NCBI GenBank assembly: GCA_910578215.1
Contig: CAJTPH010000042.1
Coordinates: 1-32,231 of the forward strand
Reading direction: 5' to 3'
DNA: 32,231 bases
Origin: an uncultured Acetatifactor sp.
Lineage (GTDB): Bacteria > Bacillota > Clostridia > Lachnospirales > Lachnospiraceae
Within the stretch, counting starts at the first letter, position 1. Each line of letters begins with the position of its first letter. Under the pieces are notes generated by a model. It was not told the origin of the DNA. It searched no databases and worked only from the letters and a program-made list of their open reading frames with translations. The position numbers and the translations under genes are program-made. This document shows positions 14,005 through 20,597 of the stretch, piece by piece.

Positions 14005-15783
14005 ATGGTTATAAAGGTGAAGACAGCGGCAGAATTACAGACATTACTCAGGCAGATAGACCATAAGAGCTATCCGGCTTACAAGGATACCAGGGGGAAA
14101 TATCAGTTTCAGCAGTATGTGCTATCCATAGATCATGTGCAGGGGGACCCCTTTGCGGCGCCCTCCAAGGTCAGCATCCTGGTGCCGGGAAAGGCAGCAG
14201 GCTTTGACAGGGGCTGCTATGAGCAGGTACACCGCAGAATTGCGTTTCAGGATTATCTGCTGCGCCGCATGAGCGTGAAGATAAAGGACTATTCCTTTAA
14301 GGCAAAGGGCTCCGGCAAAAGCGGGCTGCTTGGCATCAGCCATCCGGGGCAGGAGATTCTGGAGCGGAGCGCCTGCGCCGTCAATCCTCAAAACGGCGAT
14401 GTGACTGTTCGTATGGAAATCGGTTTTCCTGCAAACGGAAGAACCATTAATTCCGGGGAGCTGGTAAAAATCCTGTTTGATTTCCTGCCGATCTGTGTGC
14501 GGCAGACCCTGTTTTCGTCCTCCTGCTCCAGGGAGAGTGTGGAAAAGTGTCTGTTTCTTGCGGACGACCAGCTTTATATCCGGGAGGAATTAAAGAAGCG
14601 GGGGCTGGTGAGCTTTGTGGCCAACGGGGCGGTTCTGCCCCGCAAATCAGGGGTTTCCTCGCTGCCAATGAAGGACGGGAAGGCGTTTACGTCGCCTGCG
14701 TCCATGGAAGTGACCCTGGAGCTGCCGCATCATGGAAGGCTGTCCGGTATGGGGATTGAGAAAGGCGTTACCCTGATTGTTGGCGGCGGCTACCACGGAA
14801 AGTCCACTCTTTTGGAGGCGTTGGAGCTTGGCGTGTACAATCATATTGCAGGGGACGGCAGGGAGTTTGTGATTACCGACGAAACCGCGGTGAAGCTGCG
14901 CGCGGAGGACGGAAGGAGCATTCAGAAGACGGATATCTCCATGTTTATCAGGAACCTTCCCAACGGCAGGGACACCAATGCCTTTTATACGGAGGATGCC
15001 AGCGGGAGCACCTCTCAGGCTGCAAACACAGTGGAGGCCATGGAGGCGGGGGCCCAGGTATTCTTAATCGACGAGGATACCAGCGCCACCAACTTTATGA
15101 TTCGGGACGAGCTGATGCAGAGGGTTGTCAGCCGGGATGTGGAGCCTATTATCCCTTTTATCGACCGGGTGCGGGAGCTGTATGAGGATTATGGAATTTC
15201 CACCATTCTGGTGGCGGGCAGCTGCGGCTCTTATTTCCACAAGGCGGATCATATTATCCAGATGAACAGGTATCAGCCTGTGGAGATCACTGAGCTGGCT
15301 AAAAAGGAGGCGGAGGGCTATCCGTATACCACGGGAAAGCTGGACAAATCTGCGGAGCCGAACTTTAAAAGAATTGTCAAAAGGGACGCCGCATTCGCCA
15401 GGGATGACCGTATTAAGCTGCGCACGGATGGTCTTGACGGTTTTTCCGTTAACCGTGAGGAGGTTGACATGCGGTATGTGGAGCAGCTTGCGGACCCGGA
15501 GCAGCTGACGTCACTGTCATATATGATTAAATACATGAAGCTGCAGGTTTTCGACGGGAAGAAGACTCTCAGGGATGCTGTGGAAGGTTTGTATACAAGA
15601 ATCGGAGATAAAGGCTTCGGCGCTTTCTTCGGCTCCGGCAGCGGTGCTGGGGGGAGCGCTGGCCGCGGCGGCGATATGGGCGGGGACGGCGGAGCCCTTC
15701 CCGGCAATCTCGCCATGCCCAGGCGTCAGGAGCTTTATGCGGCGCTGAACCGCTGCAGGGAGCTGATTAAGATAGAGGAATGA
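14005..15783 (+). CDS. ABC-class ATPase, PF09818-type
   Basis: Soluble protein of 592 aa resembling the predicted ABC-class ATPases of COG3044/PF09818. The N-terminal third has the family-type beginning LRQIDHKSYPAYKDTRGKYQF. The P-loop GGGYHGKST starts at residue 260, and the Walker B strand VFLIDEDTSATNFM has the aspartate at 356. A later VAGSCGSYFHKADHIIQM segment resembles the post-Walker-B part of ABC ATPases. The C-terminus has a Gly/Ser-rich stretch (FGSGSGAGGSAGRGGDMGGDGG) before a helical end. No membrane segments. Function in the family is unknown; RNA or nucleotide-linked roles have been guessed. The start is uncertain: ATG 14005 with GGAAAGG very close, GTG 14017, or ATG 13945 are possible. 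Confidence 0.85.
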   Translation: MVIKVKTAAELQTLLRQIDHKSYPAYKDTRGKYQFQQYVLSIDHVQGDPFAAPSKVSILVPGKAAGFDRGCYEQVHRRIAFQDYLLRRMSVKIKDYSFKAKGSGKSGLLGISHPGQEILERSACAVNPQNGDVTVRMEIGFPANGRTINSGELVKILFDFLPICVRQTLFSSSCSRESVEKCLFLADDQLYIREELKKRGLVSFVANGAVLPRKSGVSSLPMKDGKAFTSPASMEVTLELPHHGRLSGMGIEKGVTLIVGGGYHGKSTLLEALELGVYNHIAGDGREFVITDETAVKLRAEDGRSIQKTDISMFIRNLPNGRDTNAFYTEDASGSTSQAANTVEAMEAGAQVFLIDEDTSATNFMIRDELMQRVVSRDVEPIIPFIDRVRELYEDYGISTILVAGSCGSYFHKADHIIQMNRYQPVEITELAKKEAEGYPYTTGKLDKSAEPNFKRIVKRDAAFARDDRIKLRTDGLDGFSVNREEVDMRYVEQLADPEQLTSLSYMIKYMKLQVFDGKKTLRDAVEGLYTRIGDKGFGAFFGSGSGAGGSAGRGGDMGGDGGALPGNLAMPRRQELYAALNRCRELIKIEE

Positions 15784-15813
15784 CGGCTCCGGCATAGGCC
15801 AAGCCTGAAAAAA

Positions 15814-15840
15814 GAAGGGGCTGCTTGCAACAGCCCCTTC
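15814..15840. terminator. bidirectional terminator
   Basis: GAAGGGGCTG (15814-15823) and CAGCCCCTTC (15831-15840) form a perfect 10-bp stem. A run of six A residues precedes it, which is a T-run for the minus strand, so it is a good terminator for the minus-strand gene at 15868-16335 and may also stop the ATPase transcript. Confidence 0.85.
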
Positions 15841-15867
15841 ATATATACTTGAATTATTCGGAAGCTG

Positions 15868-16335
15868 TCAGATTATAAAATTAACCGTTCCGTATATCAA
15901 ATGGCAGATTGTAAAAACGGTAATCAGGGCAGCTGCTATTCCGTTCCTTCTGTCAATGGCAAAAAACAAAAAGGCCAGGCAGGGGGGAAGGGTCAAGGCC
16001 AAAATGACAATCGTATTTACCGTGCCGGTATAGTAGACAATCCAGCCTGCATAATACAGCAGGCAGCAGGCGGCAGACGTGATAATCAAAGGGCTTAGGC
16101 ATATTTTTTTGCTTTCCTTGTTCCTTAAAATACACAGAGCGGCAATCATCAGTACCTGACATACGGAAGCCAGCATATCGATCGCTTCCGTAATTGAACC
16201 TGATCTTAATATATCGTTTGGCGCAGGGACCGCTGACCATATAAAATTAGGTATCATGACAATTATAAATAATAACAGGCCCCAAACATCGAAGCCGAAC
16301 GTGTATTTCTTGAGCTTCAAAATCATATCCCTCAT
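15868..16335 (-). CDS. hypothetical five-TM membrane protein
   Basis: Membrane protein of 155 aa, function unknown. About five hydrophobic segments are visible, starting with WGLLLFIIVMIPNFIWSAV, then a Cys-containing helix pair and a final helix near the C-terminus. The N-terminal part KKYTFGFDVWGLLLFIIVMIPNFIW is typical of a widespread uncharacterised Firmicutes group. The start is uncertain: the ATG at 16335 is the first to match the expected N-terminus, but its ribosome binding site is weak, and the frame is open to 16422. It follows the exported protein gene at 16419-16826 on the same strand. A strong terminator lies after its stop. Confidence 0.65.
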   Translation of the reverse strand: MRDMILKLKKYTFGFDVWGLLLFIIVMIPNFIWSAVPAPNDILRSGSITEAIDMLASVCQVLMIAALCILRNKESKKICLSPLIITSAACCLLYYAGWIVYYTGTVNTIVILALTLPPCLAFLFFAIDRRNGIAAALITVFTICHLIYGTVNFII

Positions 16336-16418
16336 TTTCTCTATTTTTTTACCTTTTTTATCAGGCCCTCTCGGACAGGAAGAATCTGCTGACTTAAGAT
16401 GGGGCAAATTTCGCTTAA

Positions 16419-16826
16419 TCAACTGGAAGCGGTTGGTGTGTTTTCTTTGTCTAAATACACAAAGATTTTATATGCTCCGACAAAATTATCGCACTTGGCG
16501 ACCAGAGTATATGTATCGGATTGCTCCAATGTTAAATAGGTCACCAATTCTTTTGCATGATCCAGGGTATATACGACATTACCATCTGAATCATACAGGG
16601 TCATGTCCAAATTTCCGCTGATAACATCCGATTCAAACACAAACTTTATCCTGTTGCCTGCTTCTCCTGCGAAAGAGATGTCTGAAGTTGTTGTGACCTG
16701 CTCTGAATACTCGCTGCTCATATTGCCTAATACTGCAGGCTGGCTCAGCAGATAAACGCTGATGATTCCCAATGTTACAACGAGGACTGAACTGATCAGG
16801 ATGATATATTTCTTCTTCATTACCAT
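16419..16826 (-). CDS. hypothetical membrane-anchored extracellular protein
   Basis: Protein of 135 aa. A positively charged N-terminus (MVMKKKY) and one hydrophobic segment (residues 8-27) form an uncleaved anchor or signal peptide. The outside part (about 100 residues) has beta-rich sequence with DMTLYDSDGNVVYTLDHAKELVTYLTLEQSDTYTLVAKCDNFVGAYKIFV, resembling bacterial pre-peptidase C-terminal or jelly-roll-like domains. AAGGG precedes the start; ATG 16826 and ATG 16820 are both possible. Its promoter is TTGATA-17-TATACT. The next gene downstream is a five-TM protein. Role unknown. Confidence 0.7.
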   Translation of the reverse strand: MVMKKKYIILISSVLVVTLGIISVYLLSQPAVLGNMSSEYSEQVTTTSDISFAGEAGNRIKFVFESDVISGNLDMTLYDSDGNVVYTLDHAKELVTYLTLEQSDTYTLVAKCDNFVGAYKIFVYLDKENTPTASS

Positions 16827-16846
16827 GTATCCCTTCAAGTTAGAAT

Positions 16847-16875
16847 TTGTCAAACTGACGTGAGCAAAGTATATC
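16847..16875 (+). promoter_or_regulatory. plus-strand promoter for the candidate structured RNA
   Basis: TTGTCA (16847-16852) and TATATC (16870-16875) are 17 bp apart. The expected start, about 16882, falls at the 5' edge of the terminal stem of the candidate RNA at 16880-17128. It overlaps the divergent promoter on the other strand. Confidence 0.5.
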
Positions 16876-16896
16876 ATTAACCCGGACAATTATCAA
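16868..16896 (-). promoter_or_regulatory. promoter of the minus-strand exported protein gene
   Basis: On the minus strand TTGATA (plus 16891-16896) and TATACT (plus 16868-16873) are 17 bp apart, about 40 bp upstream of the start codon. Confidence 0.7.
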
Positions 16897-17128
16897 TCCT
16901 CATTTACAGGCCATGATAGTAACCCATGATAGTAGCAGCAAGCAATGTGACGGTATATACCCAGAGCCGCTTGTTGGCGGTAGACGGCTCCCAAGCCCCC
17001 GGTACATCGACGCAGCTCCGTCCGATGTAAAAGTCTACAAGCGTCCAGGTTATCCCCAGATACTCCCGCTTCGGTCCCCCCTACAGGCAGCTAAGCCTTG
17101 GGCACATGCTGGCAGCAGGGGTCCGGGT
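16880..17128 (+). ncRNA. candidate structured noncoding RNA, about 250 nt
   Basis: ACCCGGAC (16880-16887) and GTCCGGGT (17121-17128) form a perfect 8-bp terminal stem enclosing the region. Inside, TACATCGACG (17003-17012) pairs with CGT-C-CGATGTA (17019-17029) with one bulge. It is framed by TAGAC/GTCTA (16981-16985 with 17033-17037) and CGCTTG/CAAGCG (16968-16973 with 17038-17043). GGCT/AGCC (16986-16997) adds a small hairpin. In the 3' part CCCCT can pair with AGGGG (17078-17082 region with 17116-17120) around a GCAGC/GCTG-type helix. A promoter places the 5' end at the terminal stem. No T-run terminator was seen. The class is not identified; the raiA RNA motif of Clostridia is one candidate, and no 6S, SRP, RNase P or tmRNA signature was found. 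Confidence 0.6.
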
Positions 17129-17140
17129 AAATGATTGTGG

Positions 17141-17169
17141 TTGTAATTGCGTCCGATCGAGGGTATAAT
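17141..17169 (+). promoter_or_regulatory. promoter of the histidine phosphatase gene
   Basis: TTGTAA (17141-17146), a 17-bp spacer and TATAAT (17164-17169), about 80 bp upstream of the start codon. Confidence 0.75.
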
Positions 17170-17249
17170 AGCGGCATGGATACGGGCAGGTTTGGACTTG
17201 AGCGACAGATTATGGCTTGATGCGGTGGGAGAAGACACAGGTTATGGGT

Positions 17250-17879
17250 ATGACAATATATTTATTCAGGCATGGAGAGACGGACTGGAATAAGGCGAAA
17301 AGACTGCAGGGTCAGAGCGATATTCCCCTGAATGCATTTGGCAGAGAGCTGGCGTTGAAGACTGCGGAGGCGCTGAAGGGAGTACGGTTTGACGCGGCTT
17401 TCAGCTCGCCTCTGTGCCGGGCGTCGGAAACGGCGAGGATCATTCTGGCAGGCAGTAAAACGCCGCTGACTTTGGATGCCCGGCTGAAGGAAATCAATTT
17501 CGGAGAGTGGGAGGGACAGGAATTTGCCGCCGCAAAAAAGGACAAGGCGCATCCCTTGTATGATTTCTTCTGCAGGCCGGAGCAATACATACCGCCCGCA
17601 GGCGCGGAAACCTTTCGAGAGGCCATGGCGAGAGGAAGGGAGTTCCTGGAGGAACAGATTATGCCTTTGGAAGAAAAAAGTGCGAATGTGTTGATTGTAG
17701 CCCACGGCGCCTTTAACCGGGCGCTTGTGAATCCGGTTGCGGGAATTCCGCTGGAGGACTTCTGGCATATCGGGCTGGCAAACTGTGCGGCGACGATTCT
17801 TGCCCTGAAAAACGGAGCGTTTACGGTACTGGAGGAGAGCAGGGTATACTATGGCGAGCCGGTCAATGTGAGGCCGTGA
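17250..17879 (+). CDS. histidine phosphatase family protein
   Basis: Cytoplasmic phosphatase of the phosphoglycerate-mutase-like superfamily, 209 aa. The N-terminal MTIYLFRHGETDWN carries the catalytic RHGE with the phospho-accepting histidine; the second-site residues are in SSPLCRASETA, INFGEWEGQ and VAHGAFNRAL. These fit the cobC/GpmB-type branch (small-molecule phosphatases such as alpha-ribazole phosphatase), but no cobalamin genes are nearby, so the substrate is open. The ATG at 17250 gives the canonical N-terminus; ATG 17244 and starts at 17217/17220 are alternatives. It is transcribed alone from a good promoter and followed by a hairpin. Confidence 0.92.
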   Translation: MTIYLFRHGETDWNKAKRLQGQSDIPLNAFGRELALKTAEALKGVRFDAAFSSPLCRASETARIILAGSKTPLTLDARLKEINFGEWEGQEFAAAKKDKAHPLYDFFCRPEQYIPPAGAETFREAMARGREFLEEQIMPLEEKSANVLIVAHGAFNRALVNPVAGIPLEDFWHIGLANCAATILALKNGAFTVLEESRVYYGEPVNVRP

Positions 17880-17886
17880 AATGCGG

Positions 17887-17916
17887 CAGGGGCTGTCCCT
17901 GCCGGAGCAGCCCCTG
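17887..17916. terminator. terminator hairpin between convergent genes
   Basis: CAGGGGCTG (17887-17895) pairs with CAGCCCCTG (17908-17916); GGCAGGG/CCCTGCC is an alternative inner pairing. It lies between the phosphatase stop and the convergent minus-strand gene, and a T-rich stretch follows at 17928-17943. Confidence 0.65.
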
Positions 17917-18270
17917 TCAAGGGTCACTTTGTTTTTTCTTTTTGAAAATGACGTTCTTGAGCTCCTGTATTAAATTTATATCGTGATTTCTTTTGAACCA
18001 ATAAATTAAATATATCGTGAAAAATATCAGCGTAAGCAACAGGAACCAAATCACAGCCTCTCTGACAATGATCAGCCGCATTGCATGCAGACGTGCGTTG
18101 ATAATTTCGACGGGTTCTTCGGGATATTCGCCCATTTTGAGGCTTTTATATTTATATATCGCAGATTGCCCGGTAAAAGCTATTGCAGGTATACATGCGC
18201 GGATAAAACAGTCAATGACTGTCTTACGGTATTTTGAGGCTTCTTTTTTGTGTCTAAATTTTTGCTTCAT
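17917..18270 (-). CDS. small membrane protein, paralogue A
   Basis: Protein of 117 aa, function unknown. A basic N-terminus is followed by a hydrophobic stretch (about residues 21-35), then the conserved loop YKYKSLKMGEYPEEPVEIINARLHAMR, a strong transmembrane segment (about residues 70-92), and a basic cytoplasmic tail ending KRNHDINLIQELKNVIFKKKK. AAGGAGG precedes the ATG. It is clearly paralogous to the next gene upstream (18354-18704): the same GEYPEEP, ARLxxMR, YWFKRNHDINLI and KKK-DP elements in the same order, plus a 37-nt identical DNA stretch. It is the last of three genes on this strand behind the exported-peptide gene. Confidence 0.75.
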   Translation of the reverse strand: MKQKFRHKKEASKYRKTVIDCFIRACIPAIAFTGQSAIYKYKSLKMGEYPEEPVEIINARLHAMRLIIVREAVIWFLLLTLIFFTIYLIYWFKRNHDINLIQELKNVIFKKKKQSDP

Positions 18271-18353
18271 GGGTAATCCTCCTTTCGGAAAGTTTGCTTC
18301 CCGCGGGCAATGAGGAAAATAGCTTCCATTTTAGTAGGGCCGGTCTGCATAAA

Positions 18354-18704
18354 TCAAGGGTCATTTTTCTTTTTGGAAATAATATTTTTGAGCTCTTTTA
18401 TTAAATTTATATCGTGATTTCTTTTGAACCAATAAAGCAATTCTATTATAAAAAACAGCAGTGTCAGAAGCAAGAACCTGATAATTGCTTGTCTGATAAC
18501 AAACGGTCTCATTTCCTGCAGCCGTGCACTGATGATTTCGGCAGGTTCTTCAGGATATTCTCCTATTTCAAGGCTTTTAATTTTGTTAAGGGCAGGGAAC
18601 CAGGCGAAAATAAGCGGTATTTGCTGTGCCAGAAGCATTGCCCTGCCGATGGTTTTTCGATACTGTTGCAATATCTTTTTTACTATAATCCAATTTTGTT
18701 TCAT
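18354..18704 (-). CDS. small membrane protein, paralogue B
   Basis: Protein of 116 aa, paralogous to its downstream neighbour. It has a hydrophobic N-terminal segment (MLLAQQIPLIFAWFPAL), the loop KSLEIGEYPEEPAEIISARLQEMR, a transmembrane segment rich in Leu, Ile and Phe, and the tail YWFKRNHDINLIKELKNIISKKK. The ATG at 18704 is chosen over the ATG at 18710: GGAGGG gives a 6-nt spacing only to 18704, and the protein then begins MKQ like its paralogue. No family recognised. The tandem arrangement, with an exported-peptide gene 86 bp upstream, suggests a small envelope-located module. Confidence 0.75.
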   Translation of the reverse strand: MKQNWIIVKKILQQYRKTIGRAMLLAQQIPLIFAWFPALNKIKSLEIGEYPEEPAEIISARLQEMRPFVIRQAIIRFLLLTLLFFIIELLYWFKRNHDINLIKELKNIISKKKNDP

Positions 18705-18790
18705 CCACATCCCTCCTTAATTACTGTTTGAATCTTCCCAATACTATAATGAGTGAGCGGTTAAATACATTTAGAAAGACAGACGGTATT

Positions 18791-18913
18791 TCAAAAATAT
18801 ATCATCCCTTCCTGGGGATTATTTATTACCGGTTCCTTTGCCATTGCTGTATTAAAATTGTTTAATAATATTATAAATGCCAAAATAATACCAATTATCT
18901 TCCTTACTTTCAT
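18791..18913 (-). CDS. exported 40-residue peptide precursor
   Basis: A 40-codon gene that is easily missed. It has a charged start (MKVRK), a hydrophobic core (IIGIILAFIILL) and a signal peptidase-like site after NTAMA, leaving the short mature peptide KEPVINNPQEGMIYF. GGGGAAAAG precedes the ATG by a good distance. A strong promoter lies about 100 nt upstream on the same strand. The following genes on this strand are the two paralogous membrane proteins. The layout recalls secreted signalling peptides or small toxins or bacteriocins with membrane partners, but no family is recognised and a truncated remnant cannot be excluded. Confidence 0.55.
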   Translation of the reverse strand: MKVRKIIGIILAFIILLNNFNTAMAKEPVINNPQEGMIYF

Positions 18914-19012
18914 TGCTTTTCCCCGTTCTTAATTTAAATTAATAGGGCTGATTACATGTTGCAAAGTATTTTTCTGTTAATTTGTTTGAATACGCACCAT
19001 TTTCTGTTTTAT

Positions 19013-19050
19013 TACAATATTATTGTATCATAATAGAACATATAAATCAA
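19013..19050 (-). promoter_or_regulatory. promoter of the exported-peptide gene with palindrome
   Basis: On the minus strand TTGATT (plus 19045-19050) and TACAAT (plus 19022-19027) are exactly 17 bp apart. The palindrome TACAAT-ATT-ATTGTA (19013-19027) covers the -10 and start site and may be an operator. The rest of 18914-19151 shows no gene; the leader is about 100 nt. Confidence 0.7.
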
Positions 19051-19151
19051 TGGAAATATTGTAATAATTTTGGAAGTCCTGGTCACAGCATTCTCAGTAC
19101 ATACTGTATTTTGTAAGGCAAACAGGAAACACTTTTAAAACCCAAATTGGT

Positions 19152-19577
19152 TTGCGATGTTCAATCACCCGATTTCCAAATAATTATATCTCTACGGACT
19201 TTGGGGAGGATGTGTTGGAGACAGCTGTGATCGTGGGAGGGAATGCAGGCGGAAAATCCAATTTTGTCAGAAGCCTGTCGTATCAGCAGGATTTTTTCAA
19301 AGAGGCAGACAAGGCAAAATCCTATAAAAACATGATTCATACAAAAATTATGTTGGTTTTTGTCCAAAGGAGAGCAATTCTTTACAGCAGGACGATAAAG
19401 ACCGTTAAGGTTTTTGGCGAAGGAAATACGGAATACAATTATATAACTTACACTGCCACGCTCTCCCAAAACAGACTTTATATAATCTTAAGTAATTTTT
19501 TAAATAAAGGTCGGGATTTTGTGCCGAAGGCATGTTATGATATTCATATTCGGGGAAAAGGGAGCAGGAAGTCATAA
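19152..19577 (+). pseudogene. truncated AAA-family ATPase remnant
   Basis: The first 60 or so residues look like the start of an AAA_15/OLD-type ATPase, with DFGEDVLETAVIVGGNAGGKSNFVRSLSY, where GGNAGGKSN is the P-loop. After ADKAKSYKNMIHT the expected sequence is lost and the rest (to 19577) does not look like the family, which normally runs 350-450 aa. There is no clear ribosome binding site and the usual N-terminal strand is altered. I read this as a broken gene. Whether it once paired with the following methyltransferase is unknown. Confidence 0.6.
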
Positions 19578-19617
19578 GGACAAGCAGGAAGTATATGAAT
19601 GGAGGTGGAAAAACCAG

Positions 19618-20424
19618 GTGATCGAGATTGATAATATGTCCCGTAAAACGGTATTGAGGGAGCAGTATAAAAACACGGATAATCTAAAGCTGCGAAAGAG
19701 CCTGCATGAAAAATACAGCGTAAATAAGGTGGGCTTTCAAAGGTGGATGTTTGAGCAATATCCCTTTGGACCCAGGATGAAGGTTCTGGAATTGGGAAGC
19801 GGCAGAGGCGAGCTTTGGAATTACTATTTTGAAAGCGATATGCTTCAGAGCTATGAAATGGATATCACTCTGTCGGATTTTTCGGAGGGAATGGTAGAAT
19901 ATCTGCTGCAAAATTATTCGGAAAAGAGGATATCTGTAAAAAAGATCGATATAATAAATATACCGTTTGAAAAAGAAGCTTTCGATCTTATTATAGCAAA
20001 TTCCATGCTGTATCATGTGAAGGATATCGATTCGGCGCTTTCCGAGGTAAAAAGAGTCTTGAAAAAGGACGGTCTGTTTTATTGCTCCACATTCGGAATA
20101 AACGGAATGACGCAGTATCTTTATCATGCGCTGGATGAGCTGGGAATACCGTATAATCATGAATCGAACATATCCTTTACTTTACAGAACGGGATGCAGC
20201 TGCTCCAAAGGCAGTTTGGCAGAGTGGAGCGACGTGATTACGAGGATGCGCTGGAGATCGATAAGGTTGAGGATTATCTGGAGTATATTTATTCCATGGC
20301 ATCGATGCAGGGGCTTGACCGGAAATATTATGAAATCTTACTGGACTATTTTAATTCCAGAAAAGTAAACGGATATCTGCATGTGCCCAAAGAATACGGA
20401 ATGTTTGCTGCCGGTAAGGAGTAA
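19618..20424 (+). CDS. class I SAM-dependent methyltransferase
   Basis: Soluble methyltransferase of 268 aa. Motif I is MKVLELGSGRGELWNYYF, followed by acidic motif LSDFSEGMVEYL, then DLIIANSMLYHVKDIDSALSEVKRVLKKDGLFYCSTFGINGM, typical of Methyltransf_11/25 small-molecule enzymes. The substrate cannot be inferred. The GTG at 19618 has GGAGGTGG about 9 nt upstream; an ATG at 19636 is an alternative, and the frame is open to 19519 within the broken ATPase. No biosynthetic partner lies nearby, so it may be a stand-alone tailoring or resistance methylase. Confidence 0.88.
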   Translation: MIEIDNMSRKTVLREQYKNTDNLKLRKSLHEKYSVNKVGFQRWMFEQYPFGPRMKVLELGSGRGELWNYYFESDMLQSYEMDITLSDFSEGMVEYLLQNYSEKRISVKKIDIINIPFEKEAFDLIIANSMLYHVKDIDSALSEVKRVLKKDGLFYCSTFGINGMTQYLYHALDELGIPYNHESNISFTLQNGMQLLQRQFGRVERRDYEDALEIDKVEDYLEYIYSMASMQGLDRKYYEILLDYFNSRKVNGYLHVPKEYGMFAAGKE

Positions 20425-20479
20425 TGCATGGCGGCATGAAATTATAATAAATTTCAATAGAATTATACATATGGGTATG

Positions 20480-20558
20480 CTATAATGTTGACACAGAGAA
20501 TTGGGTGTCAAGTTCATATTCTATGCATACTTAAGTCGGACGGATATGCGTGATTATG
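20480..20558 (+). repeat. promoter-hairpin module, single copy
   Basis: An extended -10 (TGC-TATAAT; TATAAT at 20481-20486) is followed by inverted repeat TTGACAC/GTGTCAA (20488-20511), then ATTCTATG and a second stem ATGCATA/TATGCGT with different loop sequence, ending in GATTATGG. The order and several words match the tandem copies at 23471-23611. It lies directly upstream of the tocopherol-cyclase-like gene and probably forms its promoter and leader. Confidence 0.6.
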
Positions 20559-20597
20559 GACGCGTTAAGCCATTTGAGCCGGGAAGGGGTGAGTGCT

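Noticed and set aside
16907..17083. Minus-strand open stretch of about 58 codons and a plus-strand 73-codon frame across the candidate RNA
   Set aside because: Neither has a ribosome binding site or sensible start, an in-frame TAG cuts the minus frame, and nested complementary segments explain the conservation-like appearance better.
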